From Ceratodon purpureus (taxonomy: Eukaryota; Streptophyta; Bryopsida; Pseudoditrichales; Ditrichaceae): a DNA stretch of 64,000 nt. The notes beneath the pieces are model-generated. The model was not told where the DNA came from and ran no database searches. It saw nothing but the letters and a program-made list of their open reading frames with translations. The stretch covers positions 1,856,068 through 1,920,067 of the forward strand of contig CM026427.1 of assembly GCA_014871385.1 (NCBI GenBank). The letters are read 5' to 3'. The translations under genes and the position numbers were made by a program. Below, one piece after another: positions 11,927 through 22,983 of the stretch (its first letter is position 1; each line of letters starts with the position of its first letter).

Positions 11927-14900
11927 ATGATTAGCATACCCTCAACCTCTGCGGCTGGTAGTCGTCATCCTAAATACGAGATCTTCATCAATCACCGAGG
12001 TACTGATGTGAAATTGAACTTTGTCGCCCACCTTGCGGATGCTCTACGAGAAAGACATTACAATCCTTTTGTAGATAAATATGATTTGGAGAAAGGGGGA
12101 ATGGCCCTTGCGGAGATTCAAGCAGCACTGGAAGGTGCTTCAGTACAGTTGGCAGTATTCTCCCCTGGCTATGCTGGATCTGAATACTGTCTTGACGAGC
12201 TTGTTGATATGTTAGAATGTTGTAAAAGAGATGAGGGAAATGTCATGTTGGTTCCAATATTTTTTGGTGTGCTACCTGAAGATCTTGAAAGGCCTGATGA
12301 TGGAGCTTTCAAGGTAGCATTTCAAAAGCATGAAAGCAGTGCAGTGTGCGATAACCGCATTCGAGCATGGAAGAAAGCTCTCATGGAGGCTACGCAGAGG
12401 ACTGGATTTGATTTGAGGCATGAAGCTGGGTGAGTACACGACCTTTGAATAGACATTTCTTTAAATGAGTCTATTTGAATGCATTAGATTACTGTGTTTT
12501 TGGCATGCTCTTTTTATTGATCAGTGAGTCTTTATGTAATGCGAAGTAATCCCTTGCAATGCTTAGTAGAAATTTGTATGTCCTGGTAATCATTTGTGAA
12601 TTCAAAATAGTCATGAATTCAAGAACAATTACTGAGGGCTTGCGTTGGTTGGTAATTCAGGGATGAAAATGTGCTCATGCATAAAATAATTTGTCGAGTT
12701 GAAAGTATCCTGAGTGCGCGTGTTGATAAAAAGCAACTACTTTCATTTCATGTTGGTCTTGAGACGGTGTTTGCTTCGGCAACGAGGGAGTTGGAGAAGA
12801 TGACAGATAAGGTTGGGGCTTTGGGGATTTGGGGCATGGGTGGGATTGGCAAGACTACCTTGGCCAAGGTGTTGTACAATCATTATTCAGAGCGATTTGG
12901 GTTCCACATCTTTTTGAATGGAGGAGGCCAAGTAGAAAATATGGATAAGGGCTGGTTTCAAAAGGTGAATGGAAGGAAAGTTCTTATTGTTGTTGATGAC
13001 ATTTCCAGCGAAGCTGAATTTTCCAAACTAGTGCCAAGCCTGAGGAATTTGGCCAAGGGGAGTTGTTTGATATTAACATCACGTGAACATCGTGTTATGA
13101 AATCAATCATGCGTGATGCCCAAGCCTCTTGTTTGCTTGAGATGGAAGTTTTGAGCCCTGAAGATTCATACAAACTCTTTTGTTATCATGCATTTGAAAG
13201 CAGAGAACATCCCAAGAAGTCTGATGACTTTTTCCCTCTATCAAAGAAAGTTGTTGATGGCTGCAATGGATTACCATTGGCATTGGAAATCATTGGCAAA
13301 CACTTATTTGAGAAGGACAAGATGGTTTGGACAGAGGCTTCCGAAATTCTGAAGATCAGTCCTGGCATCTCACGTATATTGAGGATCAGTTATGATGGGT
13401 TGTCTGATAGTGAAAAGATGATGTTTTTAGACGTCTCTTGTCAAATGGCTGGATTACTTGAGGATGACGCTATTGACATATGGAAGTCTTGTGGAGAACA
13501 TTGTTGGCCACCTGAATGCTTGACCTCCAAGATTGTACATGATTCGTTGTCGATTCTTAAGGACAAAGCTCTGGTGAAAGTAGACGGCAACAGTAGATTA
13601 TTTGTGGGACATGATCTACTCCAGGACTTGGGAAGAGAATTAGCTGGCAGAGATCCTGTAAGTGGCAGGATGCGGCAACTTGGAAGGCATAGCCACTTGT
13701 GGGATTGGCGCCTTGCAGAACGTGTCCTAAACACAGGAAAGGTATGTGCATTTCATTCAAATGACTTGTGGAGCCTGGATTTAGTTTATTGAAAAGTCTT
13801 GAAATGGATTAGTTGGATTACCGTAGTTCACACCCTTATTGCTTCGTAGGTGACCTCATATGGGAAAACAATCTTCATTTCATGCAGTATATTTAACATG
13901 CCTAACTTGCTATTTTGTGAAGTATTTATGCACAAATGATATTCATTGCAAATGTACTGCAAGTTGTGTTTATACTCTTGAATGTTATGTTATTGTGAGA
14001 TCTTTAAGTTTCAATTGTTGTCGCTTATATCAGGGAACACAGGAAATTAGAGGACTATCATTGGTTGGGGTAGAGTCCGACAAGGTTTTTGATGCCTCAA
14101 AATTTGATAAATTGACCGAGATTCATTTGCTACAATTAAGTAGAGCTCGTATTGAAGGCGATTTTTCAAAATGGTCAACAAATATTCGATGGTTGGATTG
14201 GACACGATCATCTCTTGTTGAGGTGCCTTGTGGTTTGCATATTTTGTACTTAACACATCTGGACCTCTCTCACAGCTGGAAGCTTACTCGACTTTGGTCT
14301 CAGGACGATAATGCTCAGGTATTAAGTACTTTTGCAAGCATTGTCTTTTGTACATTAATTTGACTAAAATGTTAGACATGTTTGATGGAATACCTTGAAA
14401 GAGTTTTGCTGGATTTCAAGGGATGATGCATGCATACAGTCTTGGATAGGACATGGTTGCACTTTATTGAACAAAGTTGTCATTTATTTTAATTTTCATT
14501 TAACTGAGAGATTTTTCCTCTAAATAAATCTATATGAACATTCTTGCTACCAAGAATGACAGTAGTGAAGGCCTAGTGGATACATGTAGCAATATTTGAA
14601 GCATTTGGTCTCAGTTTTGTGTGCATATGTTGAAATGCAGGTCCCCAGGTTCCTAAAAGTCTTAAACCTTCTTCATTGTATTTCTTTGAAAGAGATTCCA
14701 GAAAACATCAAGTTCCTTACAATGTTGAAGAGACTCAATTTGGGGCATTGCTCAAATCTGAAAACTTTACCAAGTTCGATTGGCCAGCTCACTGCGCTCG
14801 AGAATCTGGACTTGACTAACTGCAAGTTGGAGAACTTGCCTCGTGGCATTGTGGATTTGTGTAGTCTCAAGATATTTAGAGTGGATTGGTGTTACAAGCT

Positions 14901-16014
14901 AACAACACTGCCAAAGGACTTCGGCAATTTGGTTGGACTAGTTACGTTTTCAGCTGAGAGTACTGGACTGAGTTGCTTACCAGACTCATTCTCCAAGTTG
15001 TCTCTCTTGGAGGAGATGTCTCTGAAGGACTGTTATGGCTTTTTGGAGTTACCAAGTTCAGTTAAAGGTCTTTTAAAACTGAGGCTCTTAAACCTATGTG
15101 GAACAGCATTGAAGAAATTGCCCACCGATTTTGGAGATCTTGAACACCTTGAGGAGCTCAATCTTCAACTTTGCAAGAATCTAGTGGATCTTCCTAAGAA
15201 TTTTGGAAGTCTAAAGAGCTTGAGGTTTCTTGACTTTGGAAGGTGTAGGACCTTGCAAACGCTCTGTAGCAACTTCGGGCAATTGGTAAGTCTCGTGACT
15301 TTGGACCTTACAAATTGCCAAGTAAGAGATGAAGATGTTCTTCAAAGTTTTGGAGGCTTGTGCTGTTTAAGCACTCTGGTTATGCAGGGTAGCCATTTGA
15401 CTCAGTTGCCAGAGGATTTCAAGAATTTGACAACCTTGGTTCATTTAGATATGCGCCAAAGTTTAGCTTTGGTTGTTGTTGGATCATTACCTACATCTCT
15501 TGAAGTGTTGGATTTAAGGGATTGCCCTAGTTTGAAAGGTGTCCTTGTTGTGGAGCATCTTATCAAACTAAAAAGACTCGTGTTACGGAACTGCCATGGA
15601 TTAACTGCCATTCGAGGACTAGAGCATATGCAACCATTGGAGGAAATTAATGTAAGTGGTTGTTGGAATTTGGAAGCAATAGATGATGATAATGTTGCAA
15701 AATCAAATGTGAAGAAATACAATTGTGATCGAAATGCTTCGCATCAGCGGAAATCCTTCAAGGTATGGAAAAAGGGACCAATCAGCGAGGGAAGGCAGGA
15801 AATTGACATAGACATAGCCTTCGCGGGATTGCAGGAAAGGGACATGTTGGAACAGGAAAGTTTGGAACAGGAATTTTGGAACAGGGAAGTTCGGAACAGG
15901 AAAGTTCGGAACAGGAAAATTCGGAACAGGAAAGTTCGGAACAGGAAAGTTTGTTCGACGGAGGGCTGGACTTTGGCAAAGACTTCCAAACAGCCGTCGA
16001 GGCATTGGTGTTGA
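11927..16014 (+). CDS. TIR-NBS-LRR (TNL) immune receptor
   Basis: Four exons join in phase: 11927-12429, 12661-13741, 14034-14318 and 14641-16014, giving about 1,080 residues. Exon 1 is a TIR domain (KYEIFINHRGTDVK, then FSPGYAGSEYCLDEL). Exon 2 is the NB-ARC ATPase: P-loop GMGGIGKTTLAKVL, kinase-2 KVLIVVDDIS, RNBS-B GSCLILTSRE, GLPLALEIIG, and an MHD-like GHDLLQDLGRELAG. Exons 3-4 encode leucine-rich repeats with LP-containing units (LKTLPSSIGQLTALENLDL). Such proteins are cytoplasmic sensors of pathogen effectors. Two oddities: the stretch from P-loop to kinase-2 is only about 48 residues, about 30 fewer than typical; and the C-terminus runs into a 15-bp tandem repeat with a 1-bp slip. The gene could instead end or splice near 15762 (TTCAAG|gtatgg). 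Confidence 0.85.
15845..15950 (+). repeat. 15-bp minisatellite in the receptor C-terminal coding region
   Basis: Seven tandem units of GGAACAGGAAAGTTC run through the end of the last exon. All are 15 bp except the second, GGAACAGGAATTTT, which is 14 bp. The slip changes the encoded repeat from an acidic EQES type to a basic NRKVR type in the annotated frame. The acidic frame stays open to a TAG at 16068-16070. Confidence 0.8.
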
Positions 16015-16184
16015 TGGGAATGGACACTTTGGAACAAGACTCTTTCGACTTTATATGGACATGGGAGTAGGGAAAGAGGAGTTAGTGAGATTCTTAGTGG
16101 AAATGGAGGCACAACAAAAGGAAGTCAAGAAACGTACGAGGAAACTAGCTCGAGATAGAAAAAAGGTAACTGCAAGACTACTAG

Positions 16185-18983
16185 TACCCCCAAACCCGTC
16201 GAAGTCCGAGACCCGGCGTCCGAGTATACCCTTCGGAAGAAAGCCGTACATCCAATGCTTTCCCTCAACCCAGCCCCACTCACTCCCCAACTCACACTCA
16301 TACTCCATCCGAGTCTCAGCTCCCCTTCCCATTCCAGGCCAAGTCGGATGTAACTTACTACCTTACGCTTCATCACCAAGTTAGTGAGTCACTTCCATTG
16401 CCGAAAGAGTTCCACTCCACCATGACCTTCTCCTTCTCCCTAACCACACCCTCCTCTCTGCTCACGGAGCCCTGCTCATCGCTCCCACCACGCATGGCCA
16501 CGCTCTAGGACTCACAATTCCACTGCTGCGCAAAGGGAGGATTCCCACTCAGGATTAGGAGTTTGCTTTACTTGAGAGGACGGAGGGCTTTAGGACTTAG
16601 GGCGAGGTGGTGGTGTGGAGCGGGATGTTGCGATGGCAGGGTTCAATCCAGGCCAATCCCCACCCTCGCCAAGCTTCCGCCGATATTCCCATCAACCCCG
16701 ACCAGTGCGTCTCGTCTCTCTTTCCTCATCGCGTCGATTGATTTTTGTTTTGTTTTGATTGAGTTGAGCGGCCAGCTGTTCCTTCACTGATTCGTTGTGA
16801 TTAAAATAATGTAGTAATAGAGGAATGAGATTTATTTGCGTAATTAATTTGGAGCTGCTGTTGTATAATCCAGTCCTTGGAAGATGTGCTGGTTTGGTAG
16901 AAGTGCTTGTTTGGTGATTGCATGTTGAATTCCTTTCTCTGATTCCTGTTTTTATTTTAATTTTAAATATAGACTAATGCGGACGCTTGGTTTTTGTGTT
17001 TGCGTTGCAGGTTTACAGACGTGATTCCTGAGCTGCCGCAGTCGGTGTGGCGGGAGAAGGCTAGTAAGATCGGGGGTGCACTCTACTGCGTTTATCTTGT
17101 ATGTATGCCAACTTAATTGTCTTCATTCATGTATGCACTGCTTTGGTAATGTTTGAGTTGCTTTGTGAATGCGGATTGTGGCGAGACGCTTGTTGACATG
17201 GATTATTCGGCTATTTGACAGAGTGCCTATGCTGTGCTGGTCATCACGTCTGCATGGCTGCCAATGTTAACGCCTATCAACCACGCGCCGATATTTGCTC
17301 TCTGCAATTTTGTGATGCTAGCAATCACAGGTTCGTGTGGATTATCTATTCTACTGTTGCTTTGTGGGTCTATAGATGGAGCTCCTTCTGCTGGTCTGTT
17401 CTAATTATGTTCATGAATTCGTGTTCTCTTATCCCAGGCTCCATAGTCAAGGACAATAACAGGAATCCTGTTTCTTATACCCGCACTTGTGTTTCACTTG
17501 GATGTTTTTTGCATTCTTGAACATGATGATGACGCGTCTTTCTCGATGTATGATTCTCCATTGTTATTCGATGGTTTATTTAGCGTTTCATTCCTCATGT
17601 ATATGTTTGCAAGAAGAAAGCAAGGTTATGTTGCACACTGAGATCGACTGAACATTTCAGTGATTACTAAATGCAGGTTTGTTACAACAGCATCTGAGGT
17701 AATGAATTAGAGACTGCAAGTCGATGATTTTACACTTTAGGCAATGAACATCGTCTTCTACATTTTATAATTTAGTTCTGATACTTGCTGCTTTTGTCAG
17801 TGAGATATTTTGCTGGACGAGATAAGAGTAGCAAGGAGTCTTATAGGTGGACGGGAGTATGATCTGCTAATTGTGCGCTCGAAGAATGACAAGGTCAGAT
17901 CTCATCCTTATGAGTTATAGAATTCTTGGCATGATGACTTGGTGAATGGGTCTTAGTTTTGTGTTCGTATATAGTTTATCTGGTGTTCGCGAAAGCTTTG
18001 CTAAATGCTTTCATGGAATTAATATTGATCAGGCTGATCAAGTGTGTTTTGCTTTTTTATCAGTATGTGGAAGAGAATGAAGGTTTGCGAGCTGAATTTG
18101 GTGAGTGGAGTGTCCTGACAGCAAAGGTAAGCAGACTGGAGTGAGTGACGGTAACAGTAGAAGAGGTCTAATATATATTCTTGTGCGTATTCTCCGTTAC
18201 GGTTACCTGCCTTACATCGAAGTATTGTGGGATTTGAGGGTTTTGTGCGCATCGAACTAAACTATCAGAGTATCTGTAAATATTGTGATGATAGTAAGTC
18301 CTTAAAGTGGCCTGAACAGATTAATCAGAATGTACTGTTGAGTGCAGTTTGAGGTGGCACTTGAGGCCGAGCGGCTCGGAAGTTTGGACCTGGGGAGACA
18401 TTATCATGAACTTCGATAGTCAGCTGCCATCGGAACTTAATTTCTGATGATGATGATGCCACTGAAATATTCGTAATGCCGTCGAATTCTACGCATCTAG
18501 CTGAAGATAATGGAGTTCACACCCAGTTAACTTCTTCGACTGGACATATAAGTGAGGCCTGACTGGAATTGCTGAGACATACATATAGAACTGGAGTAGT
18601 CATCGTTACGTTATCGGCAAAATTTTGTTATGTAGTTGATTAAATATTTCATAATTGATATCAATCAAAGACAAATTGAATATCAACATGAGAAGTTCCC
18701 GATGCGTCCGATGAAGGCAAGCGACAACTGTCGCAGTGATTCTCAAGAACGTGTATCTGCAATTTAGGAAGGTAGGAGCTTATTCCTGACTTCTGGAACC
18801 CTTGATTGCCGTTATTTTACTCTGATGTGTCACCTAAAAGATGTGAGATTTTCTGCAGCTCTGCAATTTTAATTTTTAAGGAGGATTTCATCATAGAATT
18901 GCGCACATGAAGATACTCCTGAAACAAAACCACAGATCCCGGATGGTAGAATTGCGAGAGCTAGGTACTCTGCCACCCATTTT
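16185..18983 (+). repeat. Second copy of the 4.5-9.8 kb segment
   Basis: The DNA from about 16185 to 18983 is homologous to about 4555-9805, with one large deletion at about 17695 that removes the equivalent of 6150-8440. Similarity is uneven: about 16450-17400 is nearly identical to 4850-5820 including introns (one short intron deletion near 16755 and rare substitutions), whereas both flanks are clearly more diverged. The receptor gene lies between the two copies. Confidence 0.85.
16625..18440 (+). pseudogene. Truncated copy of the TMEM192-like gene
   Basis: Equivalents of the first exons are intact (ATG at 16625, the FTDVIPELPQSVWREK exon, the SAYAVLVITSAW exon). At about 17695 the sequence jumps from the equivalent of the 6130 exon straight into the intron following the 8386-8445 exon. 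All of the third and fourth membrane spans and the start of the coiled coil are therefore lost. The last exon also carries TAG where the intact copy has GAG (CTTCGATAG at about 18413). It could at most make a short two-span fragment. Confidence 0.8.
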
Positions 18984-19751
18984 AGAGTGACAATCAGCGG
19001 CAAACCTGTAATTTAAACCAGCTTGCTAACAGGGATTCCCTTTTTCACAAACCCACCATTTCTCTTGATCAAGTTTCACACCCTCCAGGCAGAAATGCTA
19101 ATTGGGTAATGGTGGAATTTTGATTTGTAACAATCTGCCATAAAAGCTTCCATCTGCTCTGGTCATGGGGATTTTGATGAAGGAATACACTAGTATTGTC
19201 GAAGAAGATAACCTACTACAATGGCTGATTGTGTTGTGAAAGTATGCTCTACAGTTCAACCTTTAGGATTGTCATCTCAGTAGGAGTCATCTTCAAGTGT
19301 AAACACTCACTACGTTCTGCAATGGAAGTATTTCATTTGTACTCAGAAAAAATGGGATTTACTTAGCCGAGACAATTCGGACCAAGTGGGTGCGTGCCTA
19401 TTCAAATGGCTGATACATCCATAAATGTCACACCAGAGCTCCATGGGAGCGAATATATGCAATAGCACACCATCCAACTCGGATTGAAACGCTCTATTGT
19501 AGACATTGGCACACGGCACTATCTAAGGCTATTAATTATCCTCCTAATCCATACCTCAACTGAAACTCCGCCTCTAAACTACGCTCAACCCAGCTCATCC
19601 TTTCTACACCTGTTTCTTTCACACAAACTTAGCATTATACTTTCAGTTGATAACTGAAACTCGAGTTGACATGAACAGCTTTCTCCAAATTTATGCTCCT
19701 ACTCATCCAGGACTCTGACAATCACTAATTCCATTCACAAAATTGGATGTT
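18984..19751. other. Intergenic / 3' flank
   Basis: No coding sequence is supportable. The part next to 19752 is expected to contain the 3' untranslated region of the minus-strand ferredoxin gene. Confidence 0.4.
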
Positions 19752-21405
19752 CTATTCGTCAGCCAAAGCTAACTCGAGCGCAAAATCATCCCGTTCCTGC
19801 ACATGAAACGTATATGTTACCGATGCCAGACAGCACAAGCATTGAACCGAGCAATTCGTTCCCAAAATGAAGCTGTGAAAGAGGCGTGGAGGAAAATAGA
19901 TAATTTGGAGATTGCTGCCACTTACAATAGCGTTTCTGGCAAAATATTGTCCAAATTGTAGCCAATAAACCTGGGGATCGGACGACAAGTCTCAATCACG
20001 TCAGTTTATAGATATTCGACTTCAAGGAAGAATACTTTACAATTCTTAACAGACAGAAAATGATATGAAATAGATGTTTAAAAAACCCTTACCTCGTCTT
20101 CGTCCTGAGTTTCAACTTCAATATCTGACAAAGGGTAGCCAACACAAAGGAGTCCATAGCCCTGAACATTTTGAACACTCTCATCAGTGCTCTGCCATGT
20201 AGCGTACATGAGAAACAAAATGAATCAAATTATATATAGTTTTATTAAATCTTTCCACTAAACCAATTCTCGACCTGATCTGATCATATCCAAGTGGGCA
20301 CAAGGCGAATTGCTTGAAATCAAAGGCTTTCTCACTAAACCCGGAAGTAAAATGCACCAAAGCAAAGTAATGAACAAACCTTTTCCCTGAGCTCCGCAGA
20401 GATACCGAGAGCCTGTGGTTGGTACAATTGGCCAGACTTTACACGGACCGCACATGCCGTGCAACATCCTGCTCACACAATAATCCAGATTTGTTACAAA
20501 CAAGATGCAGCAAGCGATAATAAAATCAGACTCCATATGCTATGGTCGGATTTAATTATGTTCTTAATCGTATCTTATTTGTAGCCTGTAACCTTCACAA
20601 CACACTCTGTACTTTTAGCACCTAAAATAATATTTTACAACTCCCAAATATTTATCCCTCGGTCCACTACTCTAAAATGCACGAAGTGAACCGCCCACTC
20701 CGCATTTTTCTTAATTCAGCAAAGCACCCGCTTCCAGATTCTCTACTTCTCCGAAAACCGACATCCATTGAGTTCCAAAATCCACACCTCCACTCAGTTA
20801 TCACTCAACCCGTGAAAAAATCAAAACATCTCAGGTAAATAAATCCGCACCATGCCTACACGAGAATGGCAACTCTATCTTCTGCTCCTCTCCAGTCTGA
20901 AGGATGTACTGATCCTGCAACAACAAGCTATCCCAAATTAGACACTCTTTCCAGAACCCCATGACAACTGCCCTCACGACTCAAAATCCTCTCCTACCAG
21001 CTGCTTTTCCAGCTGCGTGCTCACTGCACCAACACATTTAGCCCCCGCATTCACCAACCCGCAAAGGCCAGAAAATTCACCAGATAACCCCAATTCAAAC
21101 CCGCAACAAAACTCCCCGAAACCGAAACCCTAGCCACCACGAACCTCCGGAACGAAGAAGCTATGCGTGACGCCCTTCTGCCGGTCCTTCACAGTCACCT
21201 TGTGCACCGGCACCTCATACCAGTCCTCCTCGTCCTCCTCCACCGGCGGAACCTCCAGGTCCACAGCAGACTGCGCGCTCCCAGGCCCTGCAGCGCGCAC
21301 GCACACAGACTCAAACCGCGCCCTGCCCGACACCGAGCTCGACCCGGAGAGCGCCACAGTCGACGCCCCGACCAGCGGCGACCTCGCGGCGAACGCAGCC
21401 GCCAT
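19752..21405 (-). CDS. FdC2: Chloroplast ferredoxin C2 (FdC2), 2Fe-2S
   Basis: Six exons join in phase: 21405-21145, 20914-20851, 20468-20380, 20161-20093, 19970-19926 and 19796-19752, giving 190 residues. Exon 1 starts with MAAAFAARSPLVGAST, an alanine/serine-rich plastid transit peptide, and ends in an acidic stretch followed by VPVHKVTVKDRQ. The cluster ligands follow: CRHGCCTAC (spaced CX4CX2C) and LLCVGYPLSD. Downstream, ETQDEDEVYWLQFGQYFA and ERDDFALELALADE form the C-terminal extension that separates FdC2 from ordinary photosynthetic ferredoxins. FdC2 is a minor plastid electron carrier required for normal chloroplast function in angiosperms. I chose the ATG at 21405 over the upstream in-frame ATG at 21441 because the transit peptide then starts MAAAF. 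Confidence 0.92.
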
Positions 21406-22983
21406 AACTGAAACTGCCACAACAATCCTGTCCCACAACAATTAACAACAATGGCGCGACAGCAACAATCCTGTTCCGATCCTCAGTCTCCGTGCCAGTG
21501 ATAGCTTCGACGCGATGGCGATGGCGATGGCGATGGCGGATGATCAAGTTGCGCTCGAGATCAAGATCACGATGTCTAGAATGTCTAGAACGCCGAAGCT
21601 TTCCGGCGTTGTGTTGTTGCGTCGGGGAGAGCGTGAATGCGTGGGTAGGAGGCGGGTATCGGGCGAGTGTTGGGGTGATGTTGGGGTAGTATCGGAGGGG
21701 TATTGGGTGGGATTGCGATGGAGGTTCTTTGTGGAGGAGAATGAAGATGAGCCGGGCGTTGTGTCTGTGCGAGGGAGGGGGTGACGTGGACGGGTGGAAG
21801 CGGATTGGGTTTGTCCACGTCGGACGGTTCCGGGTGCCCCGTCAGCGTCCGGTTCCTGGCTTGGGTTTTTGGAAGGGAAATGGCTTGGTTTTTTAGATCA
21901 ATAAACTCAAAGAAGCAAAGTGATTTCGTATCATTGTTTCCATCATTTCTAAATCCTTAAATTTGCATCAATATTAAACTGGGAGTCTGGGTATATTAAG
22001 CGGATCCATTAAGCGGGGACACACTCTCCACCATTTTGAACCCTAATTCTGTGAGGTCTCTCTACCTCTCTCTAAGCTCATTGCGAATCACAGCAATAGT
22101 TAGGTTCCTTTTAACTCCAAATTTGGAAACACATAGGTAACCTCGGCATTGAGCGGGGACTACCGGTTTAAGATGATATTAAAACAACGTTATAATTTAA
22201 AAAAAAAACAATAAATAAAAGATGTTTGTTGATAGACACTAGTTTTGCAATAAATGTGGAAAAAATTATGAGTTAATTTTCTGTAAATATAATTTGAAAC
22301 TAATTATGAAGATTTATTGTTATTTTTATAAAGTTGTTTCAATTGACTATAGAGAGAGCATAAAACTTCATTTGGTATTTACTTGATAACTCAATACTCC
22401 AAAAATAATGTATCAATAAAGACATGATGCTATACCATATGCGTTTACAAATACCTCTAATGTCATGTTCAATAATTAAAGACTAGTCAAATTCTAAGCA
22501 AAGCCCAGTCGGTCAACGCATCAAAAACGGAAGGCACTTCTGTAGTCAATTCTACGGTAAACAGTCGTCCTCCATCCCGTAGGAGCCAATTCCATGCAGA
22601 ATATACTTCCTCCTTTCCTCACGACCCAGCTCCAGAGCCAATTCCACGTAGAACATTCCTCCGTCTCCAATATCCACTTCGATTGCATAGGTTTAGGGTT
22701 TCGGAGCTCTTGCGAAGCGAAGCACGAGCAGATGCGAGCTCACACACGGATTGCGCGAGGCTCTGTTGGTGGAGGAAAGAAGGGAGAGAGCGAGAGCGAG
22801 GGCGAGAGAGTGGCTTCTCCACCACATGAATTGCTTCTCTCAGCCTCACGCTACGCAGAGGAGCTCAGATTAGCCAGACTTACGCCAAGGTGAAACATCA
22901 GACCTCGTGTGACAGAGGCGGTGATGATTGAGCCAGGAAGGGAGGCGAATTGAGGTGCGGGGAGGGGAAGGCGCGTCGGCGGC
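21406..22983. promoter_or_regulatory. Shared upstream region between FdC2 and the large membrane protein gene
   Basis: The two genes are divergent with about 1.6 kb between start codons. The middle (21900-22500) is AT-rich. The part before 22984 contains a GA-rich run (about 22765-22815) typical of plant 5' leaders. No coding sequence is supportable. Confidence 0.4.

Noticed and set aside
15845..15950. Possible CRISPR array
   Set aside because: Units are contiguous 15-bp repeats without spacers, in a plant coding exon.
15703..16112. Overlapping minus-strand open frames rich in repeated Cys/Ser/Pro/Phe
   Set aside because: They are antisense readings of the 15-bp coding minisatellite.
21163..21547. 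Plus-strand and alternative minus-strand frames over the FdC2 first exon
   Set aside because: GC-rich shadow frames of the transit-peptide exon; the spliced FdC2 model explains the region.
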